From SZAS-79 sp963844255 (GTDB lineage Bacteria > Pseudomonadota > Gammaproteobacteria > Burkholderiales > SG8-39): a stretch of DNA of 64,000 nucleotides. Made by a program: the position numbers and the translations under genes. Shown piece after piece: positions 52,499 to 62,470 of the stretch. The number at the start of each line of letters is the position of its first letter. Positions within the stretch are counted from its first letter, which is position 1. Where the stretch lies: the NCBI GenBank assembly GCA_963844255.1, contig CAWJNP010000030.1, forward strand, positions 14,208 to 78,207. The letters run 5' to 3'. The notes under the pieces are model-generated. The model did not search any database. It was not told the DNA's origin and worked only from the letters and a program-made list of their open reading frames with translations.

Positions 52499-53112
52499 GT
52501 TCTGTCCCTCAATAATTGCGCAGAGTCAGCATTGACTTGCATCATAGATATAGTATAGACAGGACAATAACCTCATCGAGAGGAAGTCGTGAAGGAACAT
52601 TGATTGAGTAGGAGAACATAAAGTCTTAGAACAGGAAGGAGGATGTGGAGGGCATCGTTGGAAATCCTGCCGAAAGATTGAACGAGCCTTATACAGCGCG
52701 AAAGCCGAGTGGACACCGCCAAGGACACCGCTGAAGCCGAGTTGACGGGAGTATGTGTTGCAGGCGGGATGCGCGGAGTGGGCCTCGACCACAAGGCGGT
52801 TCACATTCGCTCCGGGGATCGCCTGAAGGGGGCAAGGCGCCAGGGGCGATTGCCAGCGCCCCTAACCCCCTTCGCGCAAGTGAGCGGGTCGCCAGGGCGT
52901 CTCTGCGCGAACCCGTGTGGCGGAGCGCGGAGAGGTCAATGTTGTAAAAACATGTCGAGTTAGGTCATCGGTGACTATAATGTAGGCATCAAGTCTTGAA
53001 TTCATCAGACACCGCGAGCCTCGCAGCCTGCCTGCGCCTATCAGTGCTCGATTCCTGATCCAAAGCGATCCGCACTGTAAGTCGATTCCCTGTACTTGGG
53101 GAGAGGTAATCC
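52499..53112. other. Divergent control region, no gene seen
   Basis: 614 bases between the XRE gene (minus) and the 330-residue gene (plus). The left part is AT-rich and promoter-like (ATAGATATAGTATAGAC); the right part holds GGGGAGAGGTAAT, a strong ribosome-binding site for the next gene. Nothing else recognised. Confidence 0.5.
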
Positions 53113-54105
53113 ATGTCCGCGAACCTGAAATTCCTGCAATTGTTGGAAGAATTCGAGCTGTCCCATCTGTCACGATTCAAGGCCAAAGCGGTTGTTGACT
53201 GGCTTGACTTGCAGATCACGACCGCCACACCCACGAACTTTCCGACCATCCAAGGGAAGATCGGTCGGATTCTCGACAGTTCGTCCCGAATCTGGGTGAA
53301 GCCAATCGACCGAGGCGACGGGGGCGCCGCGACCCGCTTTGTTCTGCGGCTGCATGACGTTGCCCGTCGAGCAGACCTGGTGTCGCTCGTTACGCGCCTT
53401 GAGGCGCACTTTCCCTTCGCTTCCCCACCAGAGATCATCGCGGTCGAGGTATCGATCGACTTCTACAGCCGCCGGTCGCTGCGGACTGAACTTGAGGCCC
53501 TATTCATGCGGATCAAGCTGACCCGTCCCGATGGAGGTTCCAACGAGTTGGAGAGTCACGTCTGGACTGACCGGGTAGATACCCTTCGTCAACTTCGCTC
53601 CGACGCCACCTTGGTCAGCAAAGAGGGCGATGTGCTTCGCAGGTACTACCTGAAGGACCGGGATCGAGGGGAGCAACTCGTCGACCCGGCCATGCATCGC
53701 GTTCGAGCGGAGGTCGGACTGAAGGGAACGAAGATCCCGATGGGCATGGGCACCGATTGGGCGACCGGCCGGGCAAGGTTCGAGTCTCTGACCCCGTATT
53801 TCAGCTTTCGGACGATCCTTGCTGATGCAGGTGACGGTGGGGAATCACCGGGCACTCCAGCGGCGCTGGTTTCGAAATACAAGATTGATCGCGCTCGTCG
53901 CATCGGCGTGTGTGAGCTCGCGCCGGCCAAGAACGAACGGCGCAAGTATTCGAAGCTGACACAGGCTGACTCGGGGCTCAAAAGTCGCATCCGCGATGCC
54001 TTGCGAGATCTCACCCGTAGGTTTTATGCAGAAATTCCGGGGAAGACAAAGGGTTCGGCTACTGAAATTGCTGAAGAATCGGTGAAGACCCTGATAACTA
54101 CTTAA
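53113..54105 (+). CDS. Possible replication-initiator-like protein of a mobile element
   Basis: 330 residues with a strong Shine-Dalgarno. EIIAVEVSIDFYSRR (strand with Asp/Glu) and MHRVRAEVGLKGTK, plus DGGSNELESHVWTDR, recall plasmid/phage Rep proteins that nick at an origin hairpin, but no clear HUH pair or Tyr motif can be named. Supporting context: two strong hairpins lie just downstream and a ribbon-helix-helix gene follows. I do not recognise the exact family. Confidence 0.45.
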   Translation: MSANLKFLQLLEEFELSHLSRFKAKAVVDWLDLQITTATPTNFPTIQGKIGRILDSSSRIWVKPIDRGDGGAATRFVLRLHDVARRADLVSLVTRLEAHFPFASPPEIIAVEVSIDFYSRRSLRTELEALFMRIKLTRPDGGSNELESHVWTDRVDTLRQLRSDATLVSKEGDVLRRYYLKDRDRGEQLVDPAMHRVRAEVGLKGTKIPMGMGTDWATGRARFESLTPYFSFRTILADAGDGGESPGTPAALVSKYKIDRARRIGVCELAPAKNERRKYSKLTQADSGLKSRIRDALRDLTRRFYAEIPGKTKGSATEIAEESVKTLITT

Positions 54106-54390
54106 CAACTACTACTTCGCTTTCCCGACCATAGACCCCCATCCCAGGATTGATCGATCCTGTCCTAATCGGATTGCTCTTCCTGGTGATGGTGGTGCTC
54201 TCACCGATCAGTCCCATCCCTGGCTTGATCAAGAAGTTCACCCGGTATCCGCGCATGTCCGCCTGCATCCCGCAGTTTCAGAGGCTACCCGATCAGTGTG
54301 TCTTGGCGGGATGACGGCTTGAAGAACTCTTGGGGCTGGGATTCTCTTGGGGCTGCCGGATGACTTGGAACATCCCTCAACTTGAACGTT

Positions 54391-54451
54391 GGACTTATAC
54401 ATCGCGCTTGGTTAGCCCCAAGCGCGATGTGACCGTAGATTATCTAAGTCC
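54391..54451. repeat. Nested inverted repeat (13-bp inner stem, 7-bp outer stem)
   Basis: Inner arms ACATCGCGCTTGG (54399-54411) and CCAAGCGCGATGT (54418-54430) with a six-base loop; outer arms GGACTTA (54391) and TAAGTCC (54445). Perfect pairing in both. Confidence 0.8.
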
Positions 54452-54495
54452 AGATCACGGGACTCTTGGGGCTCGCAACATCCAACCGTGCATTC

Positions 54496-54535
54496 CGGTA
54501 ACCAGCTACCATTCTTGAGCGGTAGCTGGTTACCG
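54496..54535. repeat. Perfect 15-bp hairpin
   Basis: CGGTAACCAGCTACC (54496-54510) and GGTAGCTGGTTACCG (54521-54535) around ATTCTTGAGC. 35 bases before the ribbon-helix-helix gene. Confidence 0.8.
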
Positions 54536-54569
54536 TTGATCACATTCACCAGTCAACCGAGGCTGAAGA

Positions 54570-54998
54570 TTGAACGAACCCGCTAACACGCCTGACATGC
54601 CGCCGTTGCCTGACGCACCGGTGCCGCCCGGAGATCCCGCAGCCGCTGATGCACCCAAGGACTACTCGCACCTGATGAAGACGAAGCGCCGGACGCTCAA
54701 GCTCGATGGCGTGGAAACCAGTATCGCGCTCGAGCCCGTGTACTGGAATTATTACGACCAACGCGCGAGGGCGATCGGGGTACATTGGAGCAAACTGGTC
54801 GCGCAGGCTCTCCGCGAGGTGAATGTACCGTCCGCTTCTCGCGCGGCGGTCCTCAGAGTCCTTACCGTTTACTTCCTCGTCGGGCAAAGAGATGAGCTGG
54901 CAGCTAAAACCCGAGCCGGCCAGGCCAATACACGAGAGCCTGGTGTAACGCACCAAGACGGCTCGCACGAGCTCCTCGACCGACCCGAGGCAGTGTAA
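54570..54998 (+). CDS. Ribbon-helix-helix domain protein
   Basis: 142 residues from a TTG start. A Pro/Ala-rich N-terminus (residues 1-35) precedes KTKRRTLKLDGVETSIALEPVYWNYYDQRARAIGVHWSKLVAQALREVN, the pattern of RHH_4-type DNA-binding domains (strand, helix, helix). Likely DNA-binding regulator or partition-type protein of the element. Its start lies just after two hairpins that could be its operator. Confidence 0.7.
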   Translation: MNEPANTPDMPPLPDAPVPPGDPAAADAPKDYSHLMKTKRRTLKLDGVETSIALEPVYWNYYDQRARAIGVHWSKLVAQALREVNVPSASRAAVLRVLTVYFLVGQRDELAAKTRAGQANTREPGVTHQDGSHELLDRPEAV

Positions 54999-55080
54999 AG
55001 GGCATCTCGTCACGGATGTCCCGTGGCGTGCGCCAGAAGCCGCTGACGGGATTCTTGAGCTTCCGGGCAACTACGCTTGC

Positions 55081-55938
55081 TCAGAGAAACGCATCGCTCT
55101 CTCTGGAATAAACGTACACGCGACGGACGTTTCTTTTAAGCACAATTACTTCCTGCTCCTCGCGATCCAGCTTCAATACGCAATCCGATCGGTTCACCAA
55201 TGCTTCGATCAGAATGGGGGTATGGTTATCTGCTCTATAGCGATTTTGTTTCGTAAAGTTCTCCGCAATCTCTTTGTCCAACGAGAACGACACCCCCGAG
55301 CGATTGAATTTATAGCAACCTCGCCAGACTTTGATGACCTCCGGCAGCCTCAGCCATGCTCGGCGTTCCTTTGGCGACATAAATTGCAATATCCCACGTC
55401 GCCCTTGCCTTGTCAGAAGTTTGACTAGCCACTTCTGCTGCCAAGTATTGTCAAGTTGTGACCATACGTCTCCGGCAAGCACTATTAGATCCAACGGGGC
55501 CATGTAAGGCTGAAGACGACGCAGAGCGTGTCCGATGCCATATGAGTCCAAGTTTCTGAAAATCCAAGCAGCGGCGGCTTTGCGAGCTACCGGAGCCTTG
55601 GTGATTATTTCCTGAAACTGGTGCTCGACTTGTGCTTGAAATAGCTCTTTCGTTTGAGCTGTATCCTTATCCGTCAAAGCCATTGGGAAGTACTTTGTAC
55701 TGAACTTATCGTATACGGCTGGTTCCATATGATTTCTAAGAAGATTGAGTACATGCTTCTTATAGGCGTTCCCGCAAGCAGAATGCTGGGATAGAAACTG
55801 CTGCGCTGCCTTGAGCGGTATTGGACCTGTGGCAGCTAAGTCTCGAATATCGCCCCCCCTTTGGCGAAGGAATTTCGTACCTAGCCCGAAGATCTTTTCC
55901 TCCGCCTTTAACAGATAAGCCGGATATGCTTCTTTCAC
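55081..55938 (-). CDS. Putative ADP-ribosyltransferase-fold protein
   Basis: 285 residues. The C-terminal third fits the R-S-E class of ADP-ribosyltransferases: Arg206 in VIKVWRGCYKF, the S-x-S strand S217-F-S219 in SGVSFSLDKEIAENFTKQ, and E261-Q-E263 in DREEQEVIVL. Residues 1-190 are helical and without a known domain. 78 bases after the PLD-SNF2 helicase on the same strand, so it may be the last gene of that cassette and act as a toxic effector. The frame is intact, unlike its upstream neighbours. Family call is from motif order only. Confidence 0.6.
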   Translation of the reverse strand: MKEAYPAYLLKAEEKIFGLGTKFLRQRGGDIRDLAATGPIPLKAAQQFLSQHSACGNAYKKHVLNLLRNHMEPAVYDKFSTKYFPMALTDKDTAQTKELFQAQVEHQFQEIITKAPVARKAAAAWIFRNLDSYGIGHALRRLQPYMAPLDLIVLAGDVWSQLDNTWQQKWLVKLLTRQGRRGILQFMSPKERRAWLRLPEVIKVWRGCYKFNRSGVSFSLDKEIAENFTKQNRYRADNHTPILIEALVNRSDCVLKLDREEQEVIVLKRNVRRVYVYSRESDAFL

Positions 55939-56016
55939 GCAATGCTCCCCATCATTGGTTTTGGGTATTCAATGTCCTCACCCGCCCCGTAAACTTTTCC
56001 CGAGATCGCGCGTTAC

Positions 56017-58827
56017 TCACCACGCACGCGATAGCATCTCCTTCATCGTCACACTGTTCAGAACCGAAGCACAAGTCTCCCAGTCGGCGTCCTCGACCTT
56101 GCTGTACTTCGCATCGAAGGGGTTTCTGGTTGCTGTGGTTCTGTCGATAAGCTGATTTGCCGCCAGTTCGTCGTTGAGCGCGACTTGCACCCACACATCC
56201 TCGAGGGTGTCCGGGATTTGGCCGAAAAGATCGTGAATCGCTTCAAGTCGGTCGGCCAGCACCTGATGCACGCGGTCCTCGACAGAGCCGCGGTATCGGA
56301 GATTGGCGATCCAGATCTCGCTGCGCACCTGGCCGATACGCTGGATGCGGCCTTTGCGCTGCTCAAGCCGGGTCGGATTCCAGGGGAGGTCGATATTGAT
56401 AAGGGTGCCGAGACGCTGCAGGTTGAGACCTTCTGATGCAGCGTCTGTGCCGAGCAAGAGCTTGATGTCTCCGGCTCGCACACGCCCTTTGATCACGTTC
56501 CGGTCGCACCGCTGAAATTTGCCGTCACGCCAAAAGCCGGAGCGATTGCTGCCGGCGTAGAGACCAATGTCCATGCCCGCGAACTCCGGGCGTTTTGCCA
56601 TTTCATCCCCGATCCAGCGAACGGTGTCGTAATACTGCGAGAACAGGATGCAGCCCAGATCCAGCCATCTCCGCGTAACACCCGGTTGCGTGCCGCAGTA
56701 GATAGCCGATCAGGGCCTCGAGTTTCGGGTCTTTGTTTCCGCCTTGCTTCAGCAACTCAAGGCAGCGATGAAGCGAATGCAGCTCCGCGACCGTGAAGTT
56801 CTTGAAATCGCTGACGCCATGCGCTGGGCGACCCACCTGCGGTGGAGCCTCTTCTTCGGCGTCGTCCTCATCTTCGTCATCTGGAGCGTCCGGGACTTCG
56901 CCAAGTAGCTTACTGATTGTTCGGCGGCCGGCTTCCATCGAGCTGCCCATCCGACGCAAGAGCAGCGTCTTGAAGAATCCTGCGCCTTTCACTCGCTGCT
57001 GAAGGAGCAGGGAGAACGCCTCGGCCTCCTGATACGCTTCCCGCAGGTAGCCACCGAGAACGAGTGCGCCCTCGTCCTCCTCCCCGAACAGCTTCACGGA
57101 GACCTTGGGCAGAAAGTAGCCCCCGGTTGCAGGGTTGATCGTTGTTTCCAGGTAAGCCCGTGTCCGGCGCACTATGCACCGCAGCATGGGATTGAAGTTC
57201 TCACCGTAGTTGGGCAGCAGCCCGTTCTGGAGTTGCACCCGTCGAATCGCTGGTGACAGCTTCTCGAGGCTCTCTGGCGTGAACTGCCAGGTGGTGTCGC
57301 CAGCATCAAGGCTACGGCGGATGCGATCGAACGCGGGATCTTCATACCTGCGACGGCAGCGGGTCGCGAACGTATTGCCACCCGTCCCGCACATCGCTAC
57401 GTCGGGACGGCTCGCATCGCCAGTGGCAATCTCAAGGCAATGGCTGGGCGCGAACCACGGGCTGGTCTGAGTCCATCCCCCCAGCACGCCTTCGTTTCCG
57501 TGTGGAGAGAATTTGCAGCAGATCCCAGGCCTCGACCGGGTGAAGCTGCACCGGGGTGGCCGTCGCCAGCAGCATGCTTTTGGTTTTTGGGCCGATCTCC
57601 CGGCAGAGAAGGCCATCAGCTTGTTGGGCTCGGCCCTCTCGTCGACTTCATCGGCTCCGGCGTCCACTCTTGGGCACTTTGCGGCGGCGGGCCCGGTGCG
57701 CCTCGTCCACGATCACGCAGGTGTAGCGCCGGCTCAGAAGTTGACTCACGGCCTCCGACAGCCCGCGGACCACCAGGCCCTGCGACACCAGCCCAATGCG
57801 GCGCGGGCATTTGCCGAGGGACTTCGACACCTTCCGACGGGTACTCCAGTTCGTTCTCGTCCACCCAGGCGCGACCGTTCCAGCGGGCGGAAGGCAGCAG
57901 CAGCAGCTCCATCAGCTCATCCTGCCATTGCTGGAGCAGTGGCTTGGGGGCGAGCACGAGGATCGGACCGCCGTCGGGGTCGTCGAGCGCCATGAGCAAG
58001 GCTGCCATGGCCAGCTGGATGGTTTTTCCAAGGCCAACCTGATCGGCGAGCACGAGCCGTGCGCCGCCGAGACGGTGTCGCTCCAGGGCCAGGCGGGCGA
58101 AGTACTTCTGGTGCGGCCACAGGCCTTGCTCGCGGCGATAGACCGGCGTTTCGACCGCAGCGGCAGCGGCGGCGGCAGTCGGTGTCGGCGATGGACTTCA
58201 AGTTCGGCCGGCTCGATCACCTTGCGCGAAATGATGCGCTGCACGTCTTGCGTGATGAACGGGCAACAGGCCAGGTCTACGGCCGCGGGGATCGTTCCAG
58301 AGTGCATCGAACTCTTCCTGCACCCACGCAATCGTCTCAGGGTCGTCGTCTTCCCACAGCAGCTCGTAGTTCACCTTCCAGGCCGAGGCGCTTTCGTTCA
58401 CGCTACCCAGGAACGCGGTGGCGGTGCCGTCGGCGCGCCGGACCACACCGGCTTTGCCGTGAATCAGGCCGAACGCTGAATCGGGCAGTACCCGCACTTC
58501 GATCTTTTCCGCTGGTCAGGGCTTCGTAGAGGGCGCGGTATCGCGGTATCGCACGTGGAGGCGCCTCCTCCGGGTCAACCGGAACACCAACTCCGCCGCA
58601 GTGCAGCTTGAGCCGCTGCCGCGGTGGCGAGATCTTGCGGGATCAAGGTCGGAGTTGCAGATGATGCGAACCGGCCCCTTCACTTTCGCTATGGCTTCCC
58701 CGGCCACTTCAAATAAACTGGAGCGGAAATAGCCCGCAATGCGGTCGTAAGAAACCGCTCCATCAAGCCGCTGATTCAGTACCGCGTGGTCAAGTCTGTT
58801 TCGACGGCTTGAATGACGTTGCAGCAT
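56017..58827 (-). pseudogene. PLD-domain plus SNF2-type helicase anti-phage protein, multiply frameshifted
   Basis: About 930 codons in pieces. N-terminal PLD-like nuclease: RLDGAVSYDRIAGYFRSSLFEVAGEAI, then FGLIHGKAGVVRRADGTA with the HxK of the HKD motif and FLGSVNES. Helicase: LADQVGLGKTIQLAMAALL (Walker A), TCVIVDEAHRARR (DEAH). C-terminal half: KLLLGTDAASEGLNLQRLGTLINIDLPWNP and RLEQRKGRIQRIGQ (motifs V, VI). Reading frame changes occur near 58680, 58500, 58190, 57900 and 57650 and near 56620. The ATG overlaps the methyltransferase stop (TGATG). Dead as read, or sequence errors. Confidence 0.8.
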
Positions 58828-61819
58828 CAGGCGTGGTCGTTACGGAGACGCCCGGCCAGAATCCGGGCAGCCTTAGAGTCCGCGATCCATTCGTTCATCC
58901 CGACGGCGTTGCCCAGCGCGGCGAGCCATTCGAGCAGGCCGATGAAGCCTTCGCGCTTTCCCCAGTAGCCCTGACCAAAGGTGTCGCGCAGATACTGGCG
59001 GCCAGACTCTGGGCTGTTGTCGGCAACGGCAGTTTCGCGAACTGCAAACATGCAGGTGGCGCAGTAGGTGACGCAGCAAACGGGTGCGCGTTGCCGCGAG
59101 CCGCGCGGCCACGGCGCGCGGGCAATCCCGCCGCAATCGGTCTCGGCGCCGCCGATCGGAGCTAGTCAAGCTCGCCGCCAAACCGGATGGGGTGTAACAT
59201 GCGGGCACCGTTGGCCTTGTCGCTCTTGAGCAGGGGCTTGATGTCGGTGACACCGAAGCCGCGGGCGAGCTCCTCGTACATGCCTTTGCGGCGCTCGCCG
59301 CGGCTCTCGATGTCGAGGGCGCGCAGGTAGTAGCGTTCGACAAGCGAAAGCTCGCGCCAGCGAGGAATCCAGACCGCGCGGGAACGAGCGTGTCGCAGGC
59401 GATGGCGAGGGCGCGTTCGATGACGATCTGGAAGTCGCTCTTCTCGTCTTGCGGTCGCGCACGGCGAACACCTCGTGCTCCACGTCCTTGCCGTCGAGAG
59501 TGGCGTATTGCGTGAGCACTTTGAGGGCCGCGGCGTAGGCGGCGAGCTGGTAGTCGGCGTCGTTGAAGTTCGGTTCGCCGTCCTCGTCGAGTGCCTGCAT
59601 GGAGGCGATCTGGCGCTTCACTTCGTCTTCGACCAGCGGATAGACCTCGTCGAGAAAACCGGGCTCGGGGAGACGCGCTTGCGCAGGACGAGGCAGACGG
59701 TGCCGGTGACGTAGTTGCCCTTCTTGATGCCGACGGCCTCGGTTTCGGTGCTGATGGTCCACGCAGCGGTGGCCTTGAGTCCGGCAGCCCAGAGGATCAT
59801 GCCGAGATCGGCCCAGACCGCCGGGGTCCTGGTGGGTGAACTGCACCATCTGCATGCCGTTGTCCGGCATGTGGCGGGCGAGGTTCTTGTAAATCTCGAC
59901 CATGGAACGGCGGAAATCCTCGCCGTCGCCGCGCACCGCCAGTTCGGCGCGGGCATCGGGCGTCCATTCGGGGAATGCCTGGCGAGTTGCTTGTCATACC
60001 AAGCGAGGAAGAAGTCGCCAAGTTCGTGGTAGTTGACGGCATCGGCGTAGGGCGGGTCGGTGATCCAGATGTCGCAGGTCTCGCGGAGGTCACGGGCGTC
60101 ACTGGGCTTCACGTCACCCCGCGTGCAATCAAAGGATTGATTGGCTAAGGAAATCTGTGCGTGGGTGAGCGCGAGAAGTGGTCGAGTTGAGTAATTGAAA
60201 AGTGTGTTTAGTGCCTGGTTGAGGAAGGTGTTCTTGCCTCGTGACATCTGTGTCTTGTGGGACAGCCAGCAACTCAGTCGGCTATCCCAGTCTGCAAGCC
60301 TTCCCGTATTCAACATAGTTACCACAGACAAACGCCGATCCTGAGCACTCGACGACAGATTTGCTAACAGCCCATGCGTCAACAACTGCCTCGGCGTAAA
60401 CAAATGATGCCAGTGGGTCCAGCCGCGCTCGCGCGTCGGCTGATCAGTGTTGTAACCGCTTACGATCACCTTCGACGGAATAAATCCCTCGCGTTGCCAG
60501 TCGGAGAAGCGTTCTTGTAAAAGTTTGAGCACCTTCGTTTCGCGGGCGAGGTCGGCCTCTTCGGGCGCTGCGTAGCGGCGATTGCCTTCGGAATCGATCC
60601 AACGAATGCAGTAAAGTCGTTCTTGGAATACGTCTCCTTTGCGAGGCAATAGGTCGTCATTGGTCCAGCGTCGCAGCCCATCCGGTCCACGCAGTGCTTC
60701 AATCGACCACGAGCGACTGGAATCAAACGGGTCCACCACTCGGCTATCGATCACCGTCGCCCCTGTCCTTTTGCACCCCGCCATTTCGGCATTCGAGACG
60801 ACGGCTACTTCGGGTTTCAAACAATCCGAACCGGGAACTTGATGCCATCGAACGATGACTTTCATGTATTCATCCACGACCCAAGTTGGGGCAAGAGGAA
60901 TGTAGTAGTCACAGCCGTCCGGCTTCACCTCCACGCAGTAAACGTACGCCTCGGCCCGTTCGCCCTGCGCATTGTGTTCGATTCCCCATTGTGTGATTTG
61001 CCTGTCGGCGTCTGCAAAAACGGCTTCCTGAAAGCGACGAATTTCCTCCTGCACTTCATTGCCGCCGCCGAGCAGATTCAAACTGGCCCACGTGAGCAGG
61101 CCCGCCACGGGATTGAGATCGGAACCGAAGGCCGCGCAACCGATGCGGGCCGCCTCGAAAGGAATGGAGCCGCCGCCGCAGAAGGCATCGCCCACACTGG
61201 GCGTGTGGCCGAAGGTGTGCCGGCCGAGTTGCTCGATGAGTTCCGGCAAGCCGGAGGCGGTGGTGCCAAGGTGGGAATTGATTTCGGCCCAAGCCTCGGG
61301 CGTGGGACCTTCAATGCTTTCCGGTCGATCGCAGTGCGTGATTCGCTCCGCATAAGGCAGGGCGTCGAAGGTGGCGCGGTTGGGCACTGGACGACGGCGC
61401 TGGGCATCGAGGGCCTTGCGCCCATCGGCATCGAGCGATTCCAAAATGCGGGCGTAGACGACTTCCTTTTCCTCGTCGGTGAGGCCGCGCTGCCAGCCAC
61501 GGGCGGTGAAATACTCTTGCTGAATCTTCGGCGAAGCGGCCTCGCGCCAAGCGCCGACGGGGATTTCGCCCTTGCAGCGTTGCCAGACTCCGTCGTCGTC
61601 CATCGTGAGAATCTTGAGGAAGATTTCCCGGTCGCGCTTCGGGTCGTCCGAAGCGGGCATGAGCATGCCGAGGATGGACGCGCGGACGAGAATGAGCGGC
61701 TTGCGCCCCCACCATTTCCCGAGCCCAGTCAGCGTCTGGCTAGCCCCTGCCTTTCGCTCCTTGTAGGACTCTGCGGAGAGTCGGGCAATGGGGAACTGGG
61801 TTTCGATGAAAGTGGGCAT
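58827..61819 (-). pseudogene. DUF1156 DNA methyltransferase of an anti-phage system, frameshifted in its last third
   Basis: Intact from MPTFIETQFPIARLSAESYKERKAGASQTLTGLGKWWGRKPL at 61819 to about 59985. DUF1156 at the N-terminus; AdoMet site VGDAFCGGGSIPFEAARIG; target-base motif CDIWITDPPYADAVNYHE. After that the protein continues in changing frames: VEIYKNLARHMPDNGMQMVQFTHQ, LGMILWAAGLKATAAWTIST, EPGFLDEVYPLVEDEVKRQIASM and finally GYWGKREGFIGLLEWLAALG to the stop at 58827. At least five indels. It follows DUF3780 by 53 bases. Would methylate host DNA in the intact system. Confidence 0.82.
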
Positions 61820-61872
61820 TGCGAAAGGAGCGCTTTCAAAGAGAGAGTGAGAGCTGCGAATGCCCGAGAAGC

Positions 61873-62465
61873 TCACGGCGGGCGCGTAGGCGAAAGCCCC
61901 TCGCCTTTGACGAAGGGATTGTCAGCAATAGCGGCTCGGAGCGCCTTGCGCCAGCCAAGCCCTTCTGCATGGCCTGGCCGGTGGTCGCCACGGTCATGGT
62001 GTAAAGCCACCAGCGCTCTTCGGGAGCCAGCGCCTCCCAGTTGCGCAGGGCGTTGGGAATGTCATCGGGCGAGGCGTCTTCGACTGCCCAGCAGAGGATG
62101 CAGAGTTCCTTGCCGAGGGACGGATGTACCGGCACAGGCTTGCCGGGTTCTTCTGGAACTTGGCGGCGGGCAGGCCATTGGCGCGAAGGCGGCGATTGGC
62201 TTCCTCCCAAAAGGCTGGAGCGAGTGCGAGCCAGCGGGTGCGGTCAATGACGACCCGCAGCGCGGGGTCGCCGGGCGTGGGGGCATCGACGGAGCGCTCG
62301 CCGAGGTGGTTGAGTCATCGCCCCGGTGCTCGGTGATGCAAATGAGGTCTCCCTGGCCGCGCTCCCCTTGGGCACATCAATGAGAAAGCCGTGCCGGGCC
62401 TCCTCTGGGAAGAAAGCCCAGACCGACGATCTTGCGGGCATGACGGATGGATGGTTGCGCGGGCC
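61873..62465 (-). pseudogene. DUF3780-family anti-phage protein, multiply frameshifted
   Basis: Pieces in order: FFPEEARHGFLIDVPKGS, DPALRVVIDRTRWLALAPAFWEEANRRLRANGLPAAKFQ, HPSLGKELCILCWAVEDASPDDIPNALRNWEALAPEERWWLYTMTVATTG and RKALRAAIADNPFVKGEGLSPTRPP to the stop at 61873. This is the DUF3780 pattern, found between DUF499 and DUF1156 genes. At least four frame changes within about 600 bases. Start uncertain, near 62440-62465. Biochemical role unknown. Confidence 0.7.
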
Positions 62466-62470
62466 ATGGG

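Larger units (their letters stand above)
54106..54569. other. Intergenic region with two strong hairpins, origin-like
   Basis: 464 bases without a gene. Holds the nested hairpin at 54391-54451 and the 15-bp hairpin at 54496-54535, together with repeated CTTGGGGCT units near 54310-54350 and 54460. Confidence 0.6.
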
